Source: Pseudovirgaria hyperparasitica
Lineage: Eukaryota; Ascomycota; Dothideomycetes; Acrospermales; Acrospermaceae
Length of the DNA: 64,000 nucleotides
Direction: 5' to 3'
NCBI RefSeq assembly: GCF_010093815.1
Contig: NW_022985565.1
Span: forward strand, 273,924-337,923
Each line of letters begins with the position of its first letter. Position 1 is the stretch's first letter. The position numbers and the translations under genes were made by a program. Below are positions 23,201 through 33,067 of this stretch, in pieces. Below the pieces are notes generated by a model. It saw only the letters and a program-made list of their open reading frames with translations, was not told the DNA's origin and did no database searches.

Positions 23201-25237
23201 CCTGTGCGTCTGTTGAGTACTACCCTCATACCAGAGTCATAACCCCTGCATGCTCGAAACCTGAACCGACCGATCGCGGGATACAACCCTTTGTGAACAG
23301 CCGCTCGATGCGCATCAACACATTTGGCTGACTATATCTCCCTCCCGCCATCGGAACCCGTCGTCAAGATCTCCAGCATCAATCGCATGAGGATGCCCAT
23401 GCCACAATACCCATGCTATTTCCGCTTTCCTCCGGAAGGATTTTCATTCCACTGCCCGCAAACAGCCGTCCAGGGTCATCCAAGGAGGTGGGAGAATAAT
23501 CTCATTGGACAGGGGTTTATCCTTCACGTTTTCGCATCGGGCCGTGGCTACGGTTGCGCTCTCCCACTTCCCCGAGATAAAGTAAATTGCCGAGCCCTGT
23601 CACACGGTCACGACAACGACAGGTTTTCGAAACATGAGCTTACGGACGCGACTAGCGCCAGGGGGCGTTAAGCAACCATATACATGACGACCAAAATTAG
23701 GGAGACGGAATATAGGCAAGAGCATCTTGTAATTCACGACTATACAACTCATCCATCAAACAGAAAGGGCGAAAAGTCAACTTCGCCGAAAGCAAAAATG
23801 ATGAATGCACTAATCGAGAATAATGCAACCAAGTCTCGACAAAGTTAACTGGACACAGGGAAGTGACCCAGCACGCATCATACACTTTCCAAAAGATTGT
23901 CTCCCCATAACCGTTGCACTAGACGATTTATGAGGTTATCCAGGGATCATGTGTACATGACGGCCGCATCTCACTTACTGCAAGATGTACCAGGTCAATC
24001 GACGCCGCCACGGCAGCCACCAGCGCACCCCTAACGCTCGTACATATGACATGGAGACCAGATCACGACATACCCACGGAATATGCTTGCAGAGCAAACT
24101 AAACTTGCACCGCAGAGTATCAAGTAACTCATGGCCCGTCGACCGGATCGATTCGCAACAAGAGCACAAGATAGCATCATCGGACAGCCGTCTATGGCAC
24201 CAGCGAAAACAAAATTGAAACACAGTTCAAAGCACAAAGCTTCAGCCAGGCTCTCTGTATACCTCCCTCTGACTCGTCATAGATATACTGTCCACACTCC
24301 CTGCCTACCATTCCCTCGGAAGCTCCTCCCCTCGGAGCTTCACCCTTACCCTTCCCCTGCCCTGCCCTGCCCTACCCAACCCAATCCCAGTACAAAGGCA
24401 CAGCATCCCAACGCCCGCTGTCGTGCAACATCGTACCGACCCTCGTCTACCAAGCCTCCCAGAAAACTTGTCACGCCACAATCAGCAAATTAACAGCTGA
24501 GTCCGGGCAGACCGCCCTTCGTCCTCGGCACTATTTGCTGTGCTTCTACGATGCTGATATCTCCCGTCCCTCGGACATCCTCGGTCGGCACTAATTACTA
24601 TTATGTCGGCCTGAACCAGTGGCTTGGATGGTGAGGCGGCTGCGGGGATTGTATCGCATGGCTACCGTGAATTGCGATCGCACCCTTGCACGACCCGCTG
24701 CGCTGGTACCGGAATGGTGACAGTCTGTCAGATATAACATTCGAGGGGGACGACACCTGTCTTGCAATCATGGAATCTTGGCGGTGCTGTGAATCGTGCC
24801 TTCCGGGAGAAAATCCTTGCGGGACGTTGGTGCTAGGTAGTCGTGTACAGGGAGTGACCGGACATGAAATAGGCATTGGAGCACGTGAGGTGGAGAGATA
24901 GACGGATAGGCACATAGCAGGAGCATACAAGATGATTGAGACGATATTGCTGTACATACCGGGGTGGAGGCTTGAGTAGCACCAAGGCACTGCGAAGTCG
25001 GCATGAATGACTAGAGGATGACGGCAAGAGATTGAAGGTGAGGCAAAGTTCCGCAAGCCCAGGCGCAACATTAGCATCATGAGTGCAGTGTAATAGGAAT
25101 GTATTCCCTCGCCGAACAGATCCGAAATGAATCCCTGGATGCTGGGAATATGGAGGCGTCTTCAGCCCGCAAAGTTGCTACGAAGTAAATCTGCTGGTCT
25201 CTGACAACAGCGATCACACCTTTCTCGAATAAACCGC
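20234..25237. other. Gene-poor stretch, right part
   Basis: About 5 kb without a supported gene. Frames are short and interrupted. A 78-residue frame at 22419-22655 ends in SIPIYRLGPNNVIAEYWW, which recalls one blade of fungal fucose-lectin-like propellers, but it stands alone and is not called. Frames near 20181-20570 and 23324-23671 have no recognisable motif. The part just right of 24.6 kb probably holds the 3' flank of the phospholipase C gene. Confidence 0.5.
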
Positions 25238-27713
25238 TCAGCCAGATATGTTCAGCTTCTCTACGGCATCACCAAGAGTATTCCCAACGCCGGAATCTTT
25301 GCTCATTCGCAACGTCTTCGTGATACGGACCCATATGACGCCTTTCGACAGAACACCCTCAGAGTCATAGAGGTGGAGCATACGATAACCGGGTTGAAGT
25401 CTATCAACACGGTAACAAGCCCAGCCAGCCAGATCGTCACGAAGCCTGTCGTCATCCATGAGCTTGAACCTGTTGGGCACACAGTCAGTAAATGATCCGG
25501 GGGAAAGATCGCGGTGTATGCGGGATGCCGAAATTTGAGTACGTGACTGACAGAGATTTTTCTGGTGTGCAATAAGTATGATCTGTCATCCCTGGTTCAC
25601 GGGTACTTCATGCATGCAGCTCCCCGCGCGGTTGGGCGCCGGTGCTGCTTCATGTATGCAGGCAGACACATAACACAATGCAAACAGAGTCGAACGACCA
25701 AATACATACAGCATGGTATGTAGACAGAAGGAGGAAGATAGCACTATGCCGTACGTACCTTACAAAGGATAGAGCAGGCACTACGCCGCTCACATTCTTG
25801 AATCGCAAGACTTCACGCTTAAAGTCAGGGTTGAGTCCCTTCGCGGTCTTCGTTCGTTCCTTGTATTCGCCTTCTTTCGCCTTCGAGCCACCTTTAGGCT
25901 CTCCAAATCGCTCTTCAGGTTGTTCAACATGAATCTCGCATTTCACATAAGGGTGGAACTTGGTAGGATCCTCCTCGGGTGGTAGCGGCAGATCTTGACC
26001 AGCAAAAAATTCTATCTCAAGGTCCATGGTACCACAGTCTGAGGCCACTTCCTGGTGTGAAGATATGCTGTGGCTGCGATAAGCCTCTGGCTTCAGGACC
26101 CAGCCGCCGGTACCTGCAAACATGGCCTCATTAAGCATCATACCGGCGTCCCATTTTTGCCAATTCAGCGCAACGATCTGAACGCCGCGCCGCCAGAAAA
26201 CAGCAGCGTCCAAATTTGAGGAAGACACGCGAGTGCCCTTCGGATAAGCACGCATGAGGAAACTTCTGTTGTGCTTGAAAAGGGCAGATGGTGTCTGTTC
26301 ATGAACCTCCATAAGTTTGCCTTCAGACAGAGAAAAGATATGAGTGGGAACTGTGGCCTCGGGCTTGTCGAAACCAGAAAAGTGATAACTACGTGTGTAT
26401 ATACCCAAAGAGCTTAGCTTGTCAATAATCTTCGCCTTCTTCTCCACAGGCTTCTTCCGGGCCGCAGTGGTCTTGTCGTCATCCGACGAAGAAGGAGACG
26501 AAGAAGTGTCTACTTTGCGTATGGGCTTCGGAGCTGGAATCGACTCTGGCTCTGGCTCTGTCGCAGGTGCCTTTGGCGGCGAGTACTTGACTTTGATCAA
26601 TATCTTATTTTTCAGTTCTGACAGCTTTGGTAAGGTAACCGCATCAGCCGTTGCTCCATCAGGTATCGACGGCAAGTTGACCATGAGGTGGCCCCAACAT
26701 TGCTTCATGATCTCGACCATAACCTCTTGTTGTTCAGGGCCCGTGTGGACCTCGAGACTAATAATGACCGGGAGGTTGGAGCTCACGAAGGCATACTTTG
26801 CAATGACCTCACAAACTGATCTAAATGAGATCTCCTTCGTCGCAGTGTAGCCGTGCAGAACCCTCGGTTCTACACGCGATCCTGTCGATGTCCATGGTTT
26901 GATCCTCGTGTCTGTCGTGGGTACCCGTTCAACGCGCTCGGGAGAGTTTTCCTGCGAAGAGTCTTTATCTGAATCCTTGTCTATCTTCCGCTTAACTTTG
27001 CTCTTTAGCCTACTGAACGCAGACGGCTTCTTCTCTTTATTTGCATCCTCAGTCTCCGAGTCAGAATCGTCGCCATCCCAAACGTCAATTTCAACGCAAC
27101 GACAGCCACGGAGAAGGACATTCTTGTACGCATCTGGGCTAGAGTCGCTAGAGAGCTGGTTGCCAGTCAAATAGGTGTTATGGCTTGATGATATGAAGTA
27201 GTTGGAGATCTCGTAGGAGCTGTCGGTCTCTGGTAAGACCGTAGCGTCGCTGCCACCCGGGCCGGCCATGAACTTGGTGAAAGCACCACTATCTAGCACG
27301 ACTATGTCCTTTGCTGCCTTCTCAGCTGCTTCAGACGACCATCCTTGAATATCGTGCAGAAAGCCCGCAACGCCATTACCCTCTCCTCTTAGATTGTACT
27401 TCGCGTGCGACTCCTCATATGCGACATGTATGTAGTGCTCGAGTTCTGGTGTAATGTGATCGACCTGCCATGCACGATGCGAGGTACTGAGTGCTGCACC
27501 TCCGCCTGCCTGCTCTTCTGAATCTTGTGTTAGCGACATGGTGAGAACCGTAGGAGCTCCGAAAGGTGCCTTGAACCCACTGAAAGTAGGCCAGGTATTG
27601 GATGTACTCGTAGACGGGGTTGGAGCGTTTGATTCGAGGATTTTAACAGTGGAGGCCCTATATCTCTCGTTCCGCCGTCTCGTAGAGTGGCGGCGTATGA
27701 ACTTGTCCAACAT
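25238..27713 (-). CDS. plc1: Phosphoinositide-specific phospholipase C
   Basis: Two exons, 27713-25759 and 25469-25238, joined across a 288-nt intron (donor GTACGT, acceptor CAACAG), giving 728 residues. The ATG at 27713 ([14 protein letters not shown]) is the first; an ATG at 27540 (MSLTQDSEE) is an alternative. The X domain begins near residue 165 with [16 protein letters not shown], carrying the first catalytic histidine; the second is in [10 protein letters not shown], and the Ca-binding ISLEVHTG follows. A charged Lys/Glu/Ser insert splits the X domain, and a second one separates X from Y. The Y domain has [10 protein letters not shown]..., [19 protein letters not shown] and [18 protein letters not shown]2 domain ends the protein, its last strands being encoded by exon 2 ([19 protein letters not shown]). 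The enzyme cleaves PIP2 to IP3 and diacylglycerol at membranes and feeds Ca signalling. I see no PH domain. The intron is unusually long for this window. Confidence 0.94.
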
Positions 27714-28480
27714 TAGCAAGCAGATTAAGCGACTACATTTGTGATGGCATTGATACGCGTTTGCCGTGTGACCGTAGAGAAGAGCACATGCGGCCTTCTA
27801 TGGCGCATCTGAGGCGGTATAGGAGTAAGAATAGTCAGGATGGTCTCAAGTGATATGCGCTGGAGCTGAAAACAGTGACGAAGGATGCGTGGTGGGGCTA
27901 ATCTTACAATCAGTGATCCCTCAGGGCTAAATCAATAGAGGTATGTTTGCACGACAAGTTGTCGTTCACTAAGTAATATACGGCGTAGCTATTGTTGAGA
28001 GCCGACGGTAGGAGGAACGGAGGACAGTAGCGGTAGTGGTAAGAGCGATGCTTCATTCACGAGCCGTAGCCGCATTTTGTCTCAGTGGAGATGGATGAAT
28101 CCATCTAGATGGGATCTTGGTGGAGCTCCCTTGGCCGCCAGCTGTGCTTTGCTGAGGTGGCTGAGTGTGCACGCCTTCCCTCCCGCTGCACTGCCCACTA
28201 GAATCGTGCCAGCACCTACCTTCACCATGGTCAGAGATTCTTCTCTCGACACGATTGCTACGATGCTTTCACTCCTTTGTAGCGTACTATGCGGTTTCAG
28301 AATTTAGGTGCAGGGTGTTATGATGGAGCTCGATGAAAGAACTGGGGAACAGCGGGCCAATTTAGCGTCAGCGGTGTTGTCCAACGTCATAGGGGTCCGA
28401 TCCATCCTGTCCTAAAAGAATCTTGGAAACATAATCCTTCTTTACTACAGATACAGGCACGAACCAGCCAGCCACTGAAC
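27714..28480. other. Divergent intergenic region (plc1 and cupin gene)
   Basis: Upstream region of both plc1 (-) and the cupin gene (+). Nothing coding is seen. Short frames only; no repeat cluster. Promoters of both genes presumably lie here. Confidence 0.5.
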
Positions 28481-28821
28481 ATGACTTTTGATACACGCAA
28501 AGAGGCCGAAGATGCTGTGAAGTCATGGGGCTTCTCCCATGTCTTCACCTGGACCGACGGGCCGTAAGCAATCTACCATATACACAAGTATAATACTCAC
28601 ATATATACCTAATGCTTAGCAATGCTCACTATCCCTCACATACGCATCCGGGTGCTACAACGCATCTCATTTTGAGAGGTTCCTTGACGATGACCTATCC
28701 GGATGACCCGAATCCAAAGAAAGAGACTTTGGGTGCCGGCGCCCGGTGGGATGTAGACGCCAGAAAACTTCACGAAGTCTGGATTGGTGATGAAGGATGT
28801 ACGTACGTTATCGGTGAATAG
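28481..28821 (+). CDS. Small cupin-fold protein
   Basis: Two exons, 28481-28563 and 28620-28821 (intron 56 nt, donor GTAAGC, branch ACCTAAT), giving 94 residues. The product reads MTFDTRKEAEDAVKSWGFSH, then FTWTDGPNAHYPSHTHP, LILRGSLTMTYPDD, AGARWDVDARKLHEVWIG and ends CTYVIGE. HYPSHTHPG...THLILRG corresponds to cupin motif 1 with the metal-binding histidines, and KLHEVW to motif 2. Proteins of this size with one cupin domain occur widely in fungi and bacteria and mostly lack an assigned reaction, so I give none. The first ATG after an upstream untranslated stretch is used. Its downstream neighbour converges on it with 360 bp between the stop codons. Confidence 0.82.
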
Positions 28822-29181
28822 GCAGGTTATTCAATCATCAGAACACCAAAACTCTACAAGCAGTTCAAATCTGCACACGTGACGGCGTGACCCGAACAAT
28901 GACGCCATCGAGTTGCGGTAAGTGCTTGATAAGTGCGTTGCTACTACTAGCGATATGCCATTGATCAAGCATTGCAGTTCTCACATGGAGTATCTACCAG
29001 GAAAGTCATTTTGCAACCAAGGTCGAGAACCTTATCCGTATACTTGACGGATCTTGAGCCAGGTCTAAAAACCACCACGTCACAACGATATACCCGCAAC
29101 TATTAGTCGCTAACGTCTTCTTCGTACTTTTCAACCTGTCCACTTTCAGCCAACTTAACAGCTTGTTCCACGCTAGCTCGC
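28822..29181. other. Convergent spacer (but see the second-frame tail at 29103-29181)
   Basis: Nothing is supported from 28822 to 29102. From 29103 to 29181 the minus strand keeps coding-like text in another frame than the neighbour gene's (KRRRASVEQAVKLAESG..., stop at 29103-29105), discussed as a finding. Confidence 0.5.
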
Positions 29182-29838
29182 CTACGCTTCGTCTGCGGCC
29201 ATGTTGCTAAGCATACTGTCTTGGAAGAAAGCTGGTTCCTGCTTGATAGCATCTTCGCTCGAACCATCATTGAAATCGAAAGAAAAGTTGGCATTGGGAA
29301 ACAGCATGTTGTCCGGAAGAGCAAATTCGTCAACGCCATCATGAATCTGGGCAGTCTCCTCTTTCATCTCAGGCTCCTTGGCTTTAACCTTACGCTTGCT
29401 GGGTGTATCTGATCCGTTTGCCACAGCCTTCTTCTTGGGCGTAGCGCGTGGCTTCTTGGTCGGTGTAGCTTCCTCGGAATCATCCTTCGCAGCTGGATAG
29501 AGAATCAGTATTGAAGTCCAAGTGGATCCTGTGTGACTTGGGTAACAAGGCATGGAAAACATCTACTGACCAGTACCACGTTTCTTGGGAGTGACCGCAA
29601 TAGGGATTCCGGCGTCACTGTCCATTTGTGCCTTTATCTCCTTGGCACGCTTTACAACCGGGCGGAATTGATGCTGGAATGAATTGACAGTGCGTTGGCC
29701 GTCAAGGGCGCTCATCATTGCGTAGGCTGTGTTGGGAATAGAGGTGATTCCTTGCGCGGCCAGTACAGTCGCCATGGTATCTAAAGAGAATGCCATTTGC
29801 TTGGCATCATAACTCGAGTTTCCCGGTTTGGTTGCCAT
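29182..29838 (-). CDS. Unrecognised charged, probably nuclear protein
   Basis: Two exons, 29838-29571 and 29492-29182, with a 78-nt intron (donor GTCAGT, acceptor ATCCAG), 192 residues. The N-terminal 75 residues look folded and helical (MAFSLDTMATVLAAQGI, AYAMMSALDGQRTVNSFQHQF). Then come basic, proline-containing stretches of the AT-hook or nuclear-localisation kind (TPTKKPRATPKKK, TPSKRKVKAKEPE) and an acidic tail (FALPDNMLFPNANFSFDFND). I do not recognise the family; the basic part suggests a nuclear, possibly chromatin-linked role, which is inference only. The frame stops at 29182 after MAADEA, but the next frame goes on with a good coding-like tail to 29103, so the true C-terminus may be longer. 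Confidence 0.7.
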
Positions 29839-30982
29839 GTTGACTATCGAAAATCCGGTGAGCGTTCAAGAACAAGGTGCGATGGTTGACCTATGACCCT
29901 TTAGTAAAGTCTCACTGGTTCACCATGCTCGAAGTCAGAGCCACGGAAGGATGACCTACCGAGGGCGGAACTGCTGTCAAACTAATCCGGGCTAGGAGAA
30001 AACTTGCCTTGGTCCAGTGAGAGTGGAAGAGAGGTTTAAGAGGAAGAGCAAGGTGGCGAGACAGAGAGATGAATCGCGATCTATCCGTTTCGATCGAAGC
30101 CTAATGGAAGGCCAAAGGTTCACGCACCGCTGAAGTGAACAAGGTGAAAACGAATTGTTATCACCTCGATAGCGACAACGTGCTTCGCCGAATCTAGCCG
30201 TAAACAGCTACGAAATTGGCTGACACTGATCGTTAACGATAGTGCTACCATAACAGTGTAACGTGCCGCGATTTTGCGTGGTCAAGAATTAACTCATCTA
30301 CTTGATTCACTGTTCACCATAGTGCGGGTTATAATCGGCTTTTTACAGATAGCAACTGGATGGTAGGGAATGTTGGTGCTTGTTCACTTGTGTAGGTCTT
30401 ATGTACCTGCTCTTCCATTTGATAGCCTGATGTCGCTATTAAGAGAATGTGTATAAGCTGAATCATGCTTCTAGGTAGTAAGATAGATCATTACGCGATC
30501 TCCCTCCTATATCTGGCGTTCTTATATATCCGAGCTATAGCCAATTGATAAATATATGAGGAAAAGTCCTCATGGTAGATCTACGAGTATTAGTACATGT
30601 CTCTCTTCATGTGATAGCCTGCTGAGAAAATTTGTCGAGTTCGTGTATCATATAAGTATATGATGGGTGAGTCTATACATACGGACGTTGCATGTTGGCC
30701 GATTTTATGGCTTATGCATGTATAGGACCCTGACCGCCGGTGCCCCTCAACACTAGATGGCACGTGCGCTGTGACGTGACTTATCGACAAAACTTCGGAA
30801 CGGTTCTTTTTGTAATCACGTTCTTAGGCCGCCATACACTGCAAACGCCGTAACCTCGGGTTCCTTACACATCTCTGTTTCTATCGTCAGTCCAGAGGTG
30901 TATAACAGATTTCTACTGCTATCAGTCTCTTGCAGCATTGAATCTCAAACTTTGCGATATTGTCTCCTCTGCCTCATCCACA
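29839..30982. other. Divergent intergenic region before grx4
   Basis: Upstream of both the charged protein (-) and grx4 (+). AT-rich from about 30300 to 30720. No gene, tRNA or repeat array is seen. Promoters of both genes are expected here. Confidence 0.5.
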
Positions 30983-31923
30983 ATGGCGCAGACCGCCACC
31001 GTCCGGGAGATCACAAGTGATGGTGATTTCTCACAGCACACGAGCTCCCTCGCACCTAGCACACTCCTAGTTGTATACTTCCATGCACCATGGGCTGCGC
31101 CGTGCACACAAATGTCTGCTGTACTCAACGCGCTTGCCGGCACATACACACTCGAATCACCACCTCAAATATCCTTCCTCTCAATAAACGCAGAAGACCT
31201 TCCAGATATCTCCGAGCAATATGATGTGACGGCCGTGCCGTTCATCGCACTACAGAAAGACGGAAAGACCTTGGAGACTATCTCAGGTGGTGACGCGGCC
31301 AAAGTGCGAACAACGATTGAGAAGTACGCCGGCAAGAGCGCGACTAAGAATGAGCTCCCACCGGCACAGAGCGTGACAAGACCAGCCGAGGAGGCGAACG
31401 GCTCAGCGACTGGGAATGTAGCGAAGAATCTGTCTGCGTATGCGCCGAGCGCGGACGACCCGAAGACGGCACCGGAATACTCAAGCAACGATGCGCCTAG
31501 CAAAGAGGAGCTCAATGCTCGTCTGGAGGGTCTGGTAAAGGCCGCGCCGGTGATGCTGTTCATGAAGGGAACCCCAAGTGCGCCTCAATGTGGGTTCAGC
31601 AGACAGACGGTGAGTTTACTTCGGGAGAAGGGCATACGGTACGGCTTCTTCAACATCTTGGCCGACGACGACGTGAGGCAGGGACTGAAGGAATATGGCG
31701 ATTGGCCAACATACCCTCAGCTGTGGGTCGATGGTGAACTTGTTGGCGGGCTGGATATTGTAAGTGACGTGCGTGTGGTGACTGACTGGACCAACATGCT
31801 GACTAGTACCAGGTACGTGAGGAGTTTAGCAACGATGAGGGCTTTTTGAAAGATTATGCCGTCAGCACACAGCGCAACACTGGTGGACCAGCAGCCCCTG
31901 AGGCTCAGACTCAGACTGCGTGA
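30983..31923 (+). CDS. grx4: Monothiol glutaredoxin Grx3/4 (PICOT type)
   Basis: Two exons, 30983-31759 and 31813-31923, with a 53-nt intron (GTAAGT donor), 295 residues. The ATG at 30983 (MAQTATVREITSDGDF) is the first in frame after the leader. Residues 1-110 form a thioredoxin-like domain with WAAPC in place of WCGPC (VVYFHAPWAAPCTQM). A charged linker of about 60 residues follows. The glutaredoxin domain from about 185 holds VMLFMKGTPSAPQCGFS near residue 203, the CGFS monothiol site, then WPTYPQLWVDGELVGGLDI and, after the intron, VREEFSNDEGFLKDYA. In fungi Grx3/4 binds a bridging 2Fe-2S cluster with glutathione and passes iron status to the transcription factors that control iron uptake, in cytosol and nucleus. 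One glutaredoxin domain is normal for fungi. Confidence 0.95.
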
Positions 31924-32287
31924 AGTCCCAGCGAATGCAAAACGTGGAAGGGAGACAGTTGCTACGCCAGTGGTTGATAGCAGCAACAATAGCTCTCTTC
32001 TATAAGTGAATATAGACAAGATATCCAATGACTTTGCGACATCACACATCCGACACTCGGAACTGTATCAACACCGTACATGTTTGTCACCTCCTACTAT
32101 CATTCAGGGAATAACGTACCCGCATGAGTTGTCCGCACAAGTAGCAAGAAGACCCATCACACCACGACACACCTTTCCACGCCCTGACACCAACACCATT
32201 CCGAAGAAAAAGACATCTACGTAACAGAAGTGACTTACAGCCAGCACTCCAGTCCGAGCACATCGATCCATAACGCAGAGATCAAAT
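31924..32287. other. Spacer between grx4 and the next reading frame
   Basis: 364 bp in tandem orientation. Contains the end of grx4 transcripts and perhaps the start of the next; nothing further is seen. Confidence 0.4.
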
Positions 32288-33067
32288 ATGCGCCTTTCCC
32301 TCCCTCTCAGTTTGCCCATGACCCCTATTCCATCCCATTCCGATCCCAAAGCCCCTTCAACACACCTTTACATCCCGTCTTCAAAAATGCCACGAAACCA
32401 CACCCCATCACCCTCACCACCCGCATACCGCGAAAGGCCCTCACGTCATTCCTCCCCTCCACCACCATACACCAGCCTCTCCACTCCCCCCTTCCCACCC
32501 CTCCTCCTCCTCCACCAACACCGCATCCACAACTCCCCCTTCACAGACGTCGACCTCACACCCCTCTCTCACCCCCTACCCAAACATCCACCCCACGTGC
32601 CCGACCCCCCCGGATACGCAGACCACCACGCCGACACGCTGATCTCGGATTATACAATCTTCGATTTACAGCCGCAGCAGCAGCACGGTGATGGTGACGT
32701 GGGGCAGTTAGATAATACGCGCGAGAGCCACGTGCAGATTACATTCCCCGCGCCCGTGGCGACGCACAGCTTTATCAGGCGGTTGCCGGGCGGGTATCGG
32801 ATTCCGGATGATTGGCCTGGGGATGGAGGGGGGTGGAGGGTGCGGGGGGGTGGTGGTCGTGGTCGTGGTGTGGGAGGAGCAGGTGGTGGTGGTGGTGTAG
32901 ATGGAGGAGAAAGGGGAAGGGGACGAAGGTGCGGGATATGGGCGATGATGACGCAGCGCTGGGGGTTTCTGCCGGTGGCGATTGTTTGTGTTTTGGTTGT
33001 TTGGGGGGTTGTTGTTGGGTTGTTTTTGGTTGTTTGGCGGAGGGGGAGGGGGAGTGGGAGTGGGTAG
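32288..33067 (+). CDS. Hypothetical proline-rich protein with C-terminal membrane segment
   Basis: An uninterrupted frame of 259 residues from ATG 32288; a later ATG at 32387 (MPRNHTPSPSPPAYRERP) is an equally good start and would give 226. The first half is proline-, serine- and histidine-rich. The middle has DTLISDYTIFDLQPQ and SHVQITFPAPVATHSFIRRLPGGYRIPDDW, which read like genuine conserved coding sequence. A glycine/arginine-rich stretch follows and then one strong hydrophobic helix, WGFLPVAIVCVLVVWGVVVG, close to the C-terminus, with a short basic end. That layout suggests a single-pass, tail-anchored-like membrane protein with a cytosolic N-terminus. No family is recognised. Codon use shifts from C-rich to G-rich along the frame, so some caution is due. 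Confidence 0.55.
   Translation: MRLSLPLSLPMTPIPSHSDPKAPSTHLYIPSSKMPRNHTPSPSPPAYRERPSRHSSPPPPYTSLSTPPFPPLLLLHQHRIHNSPFTDVDLTPLSHPLPKHPPHVPDPPGYADHHADTLISDYTIFDLQPQQQHGDGDVGQLDNTRESHVQITFPAPVATHSFIRRLPGGYRIPDDWPGDGGGWRVRGGGGRGRGVGGAGGGGGVDGGERGRGRRCGIWAMMTQRWGFLPVAIVCVLVVWGVVVGLFLVVWRRGRGSGSG

Noticed and set aside
23324-23671. 115-codon frame on the plus strand
   Set aside because: Starts with a non-ATG codon, no family, no splice context and unusual composition.
24601-25080. 159-codon minus-strand frame downstream of phospholipase C
   Set aside because: No recognisable motif, no in-phase exon to join, and it probably lies in the 3' flank of plc1.
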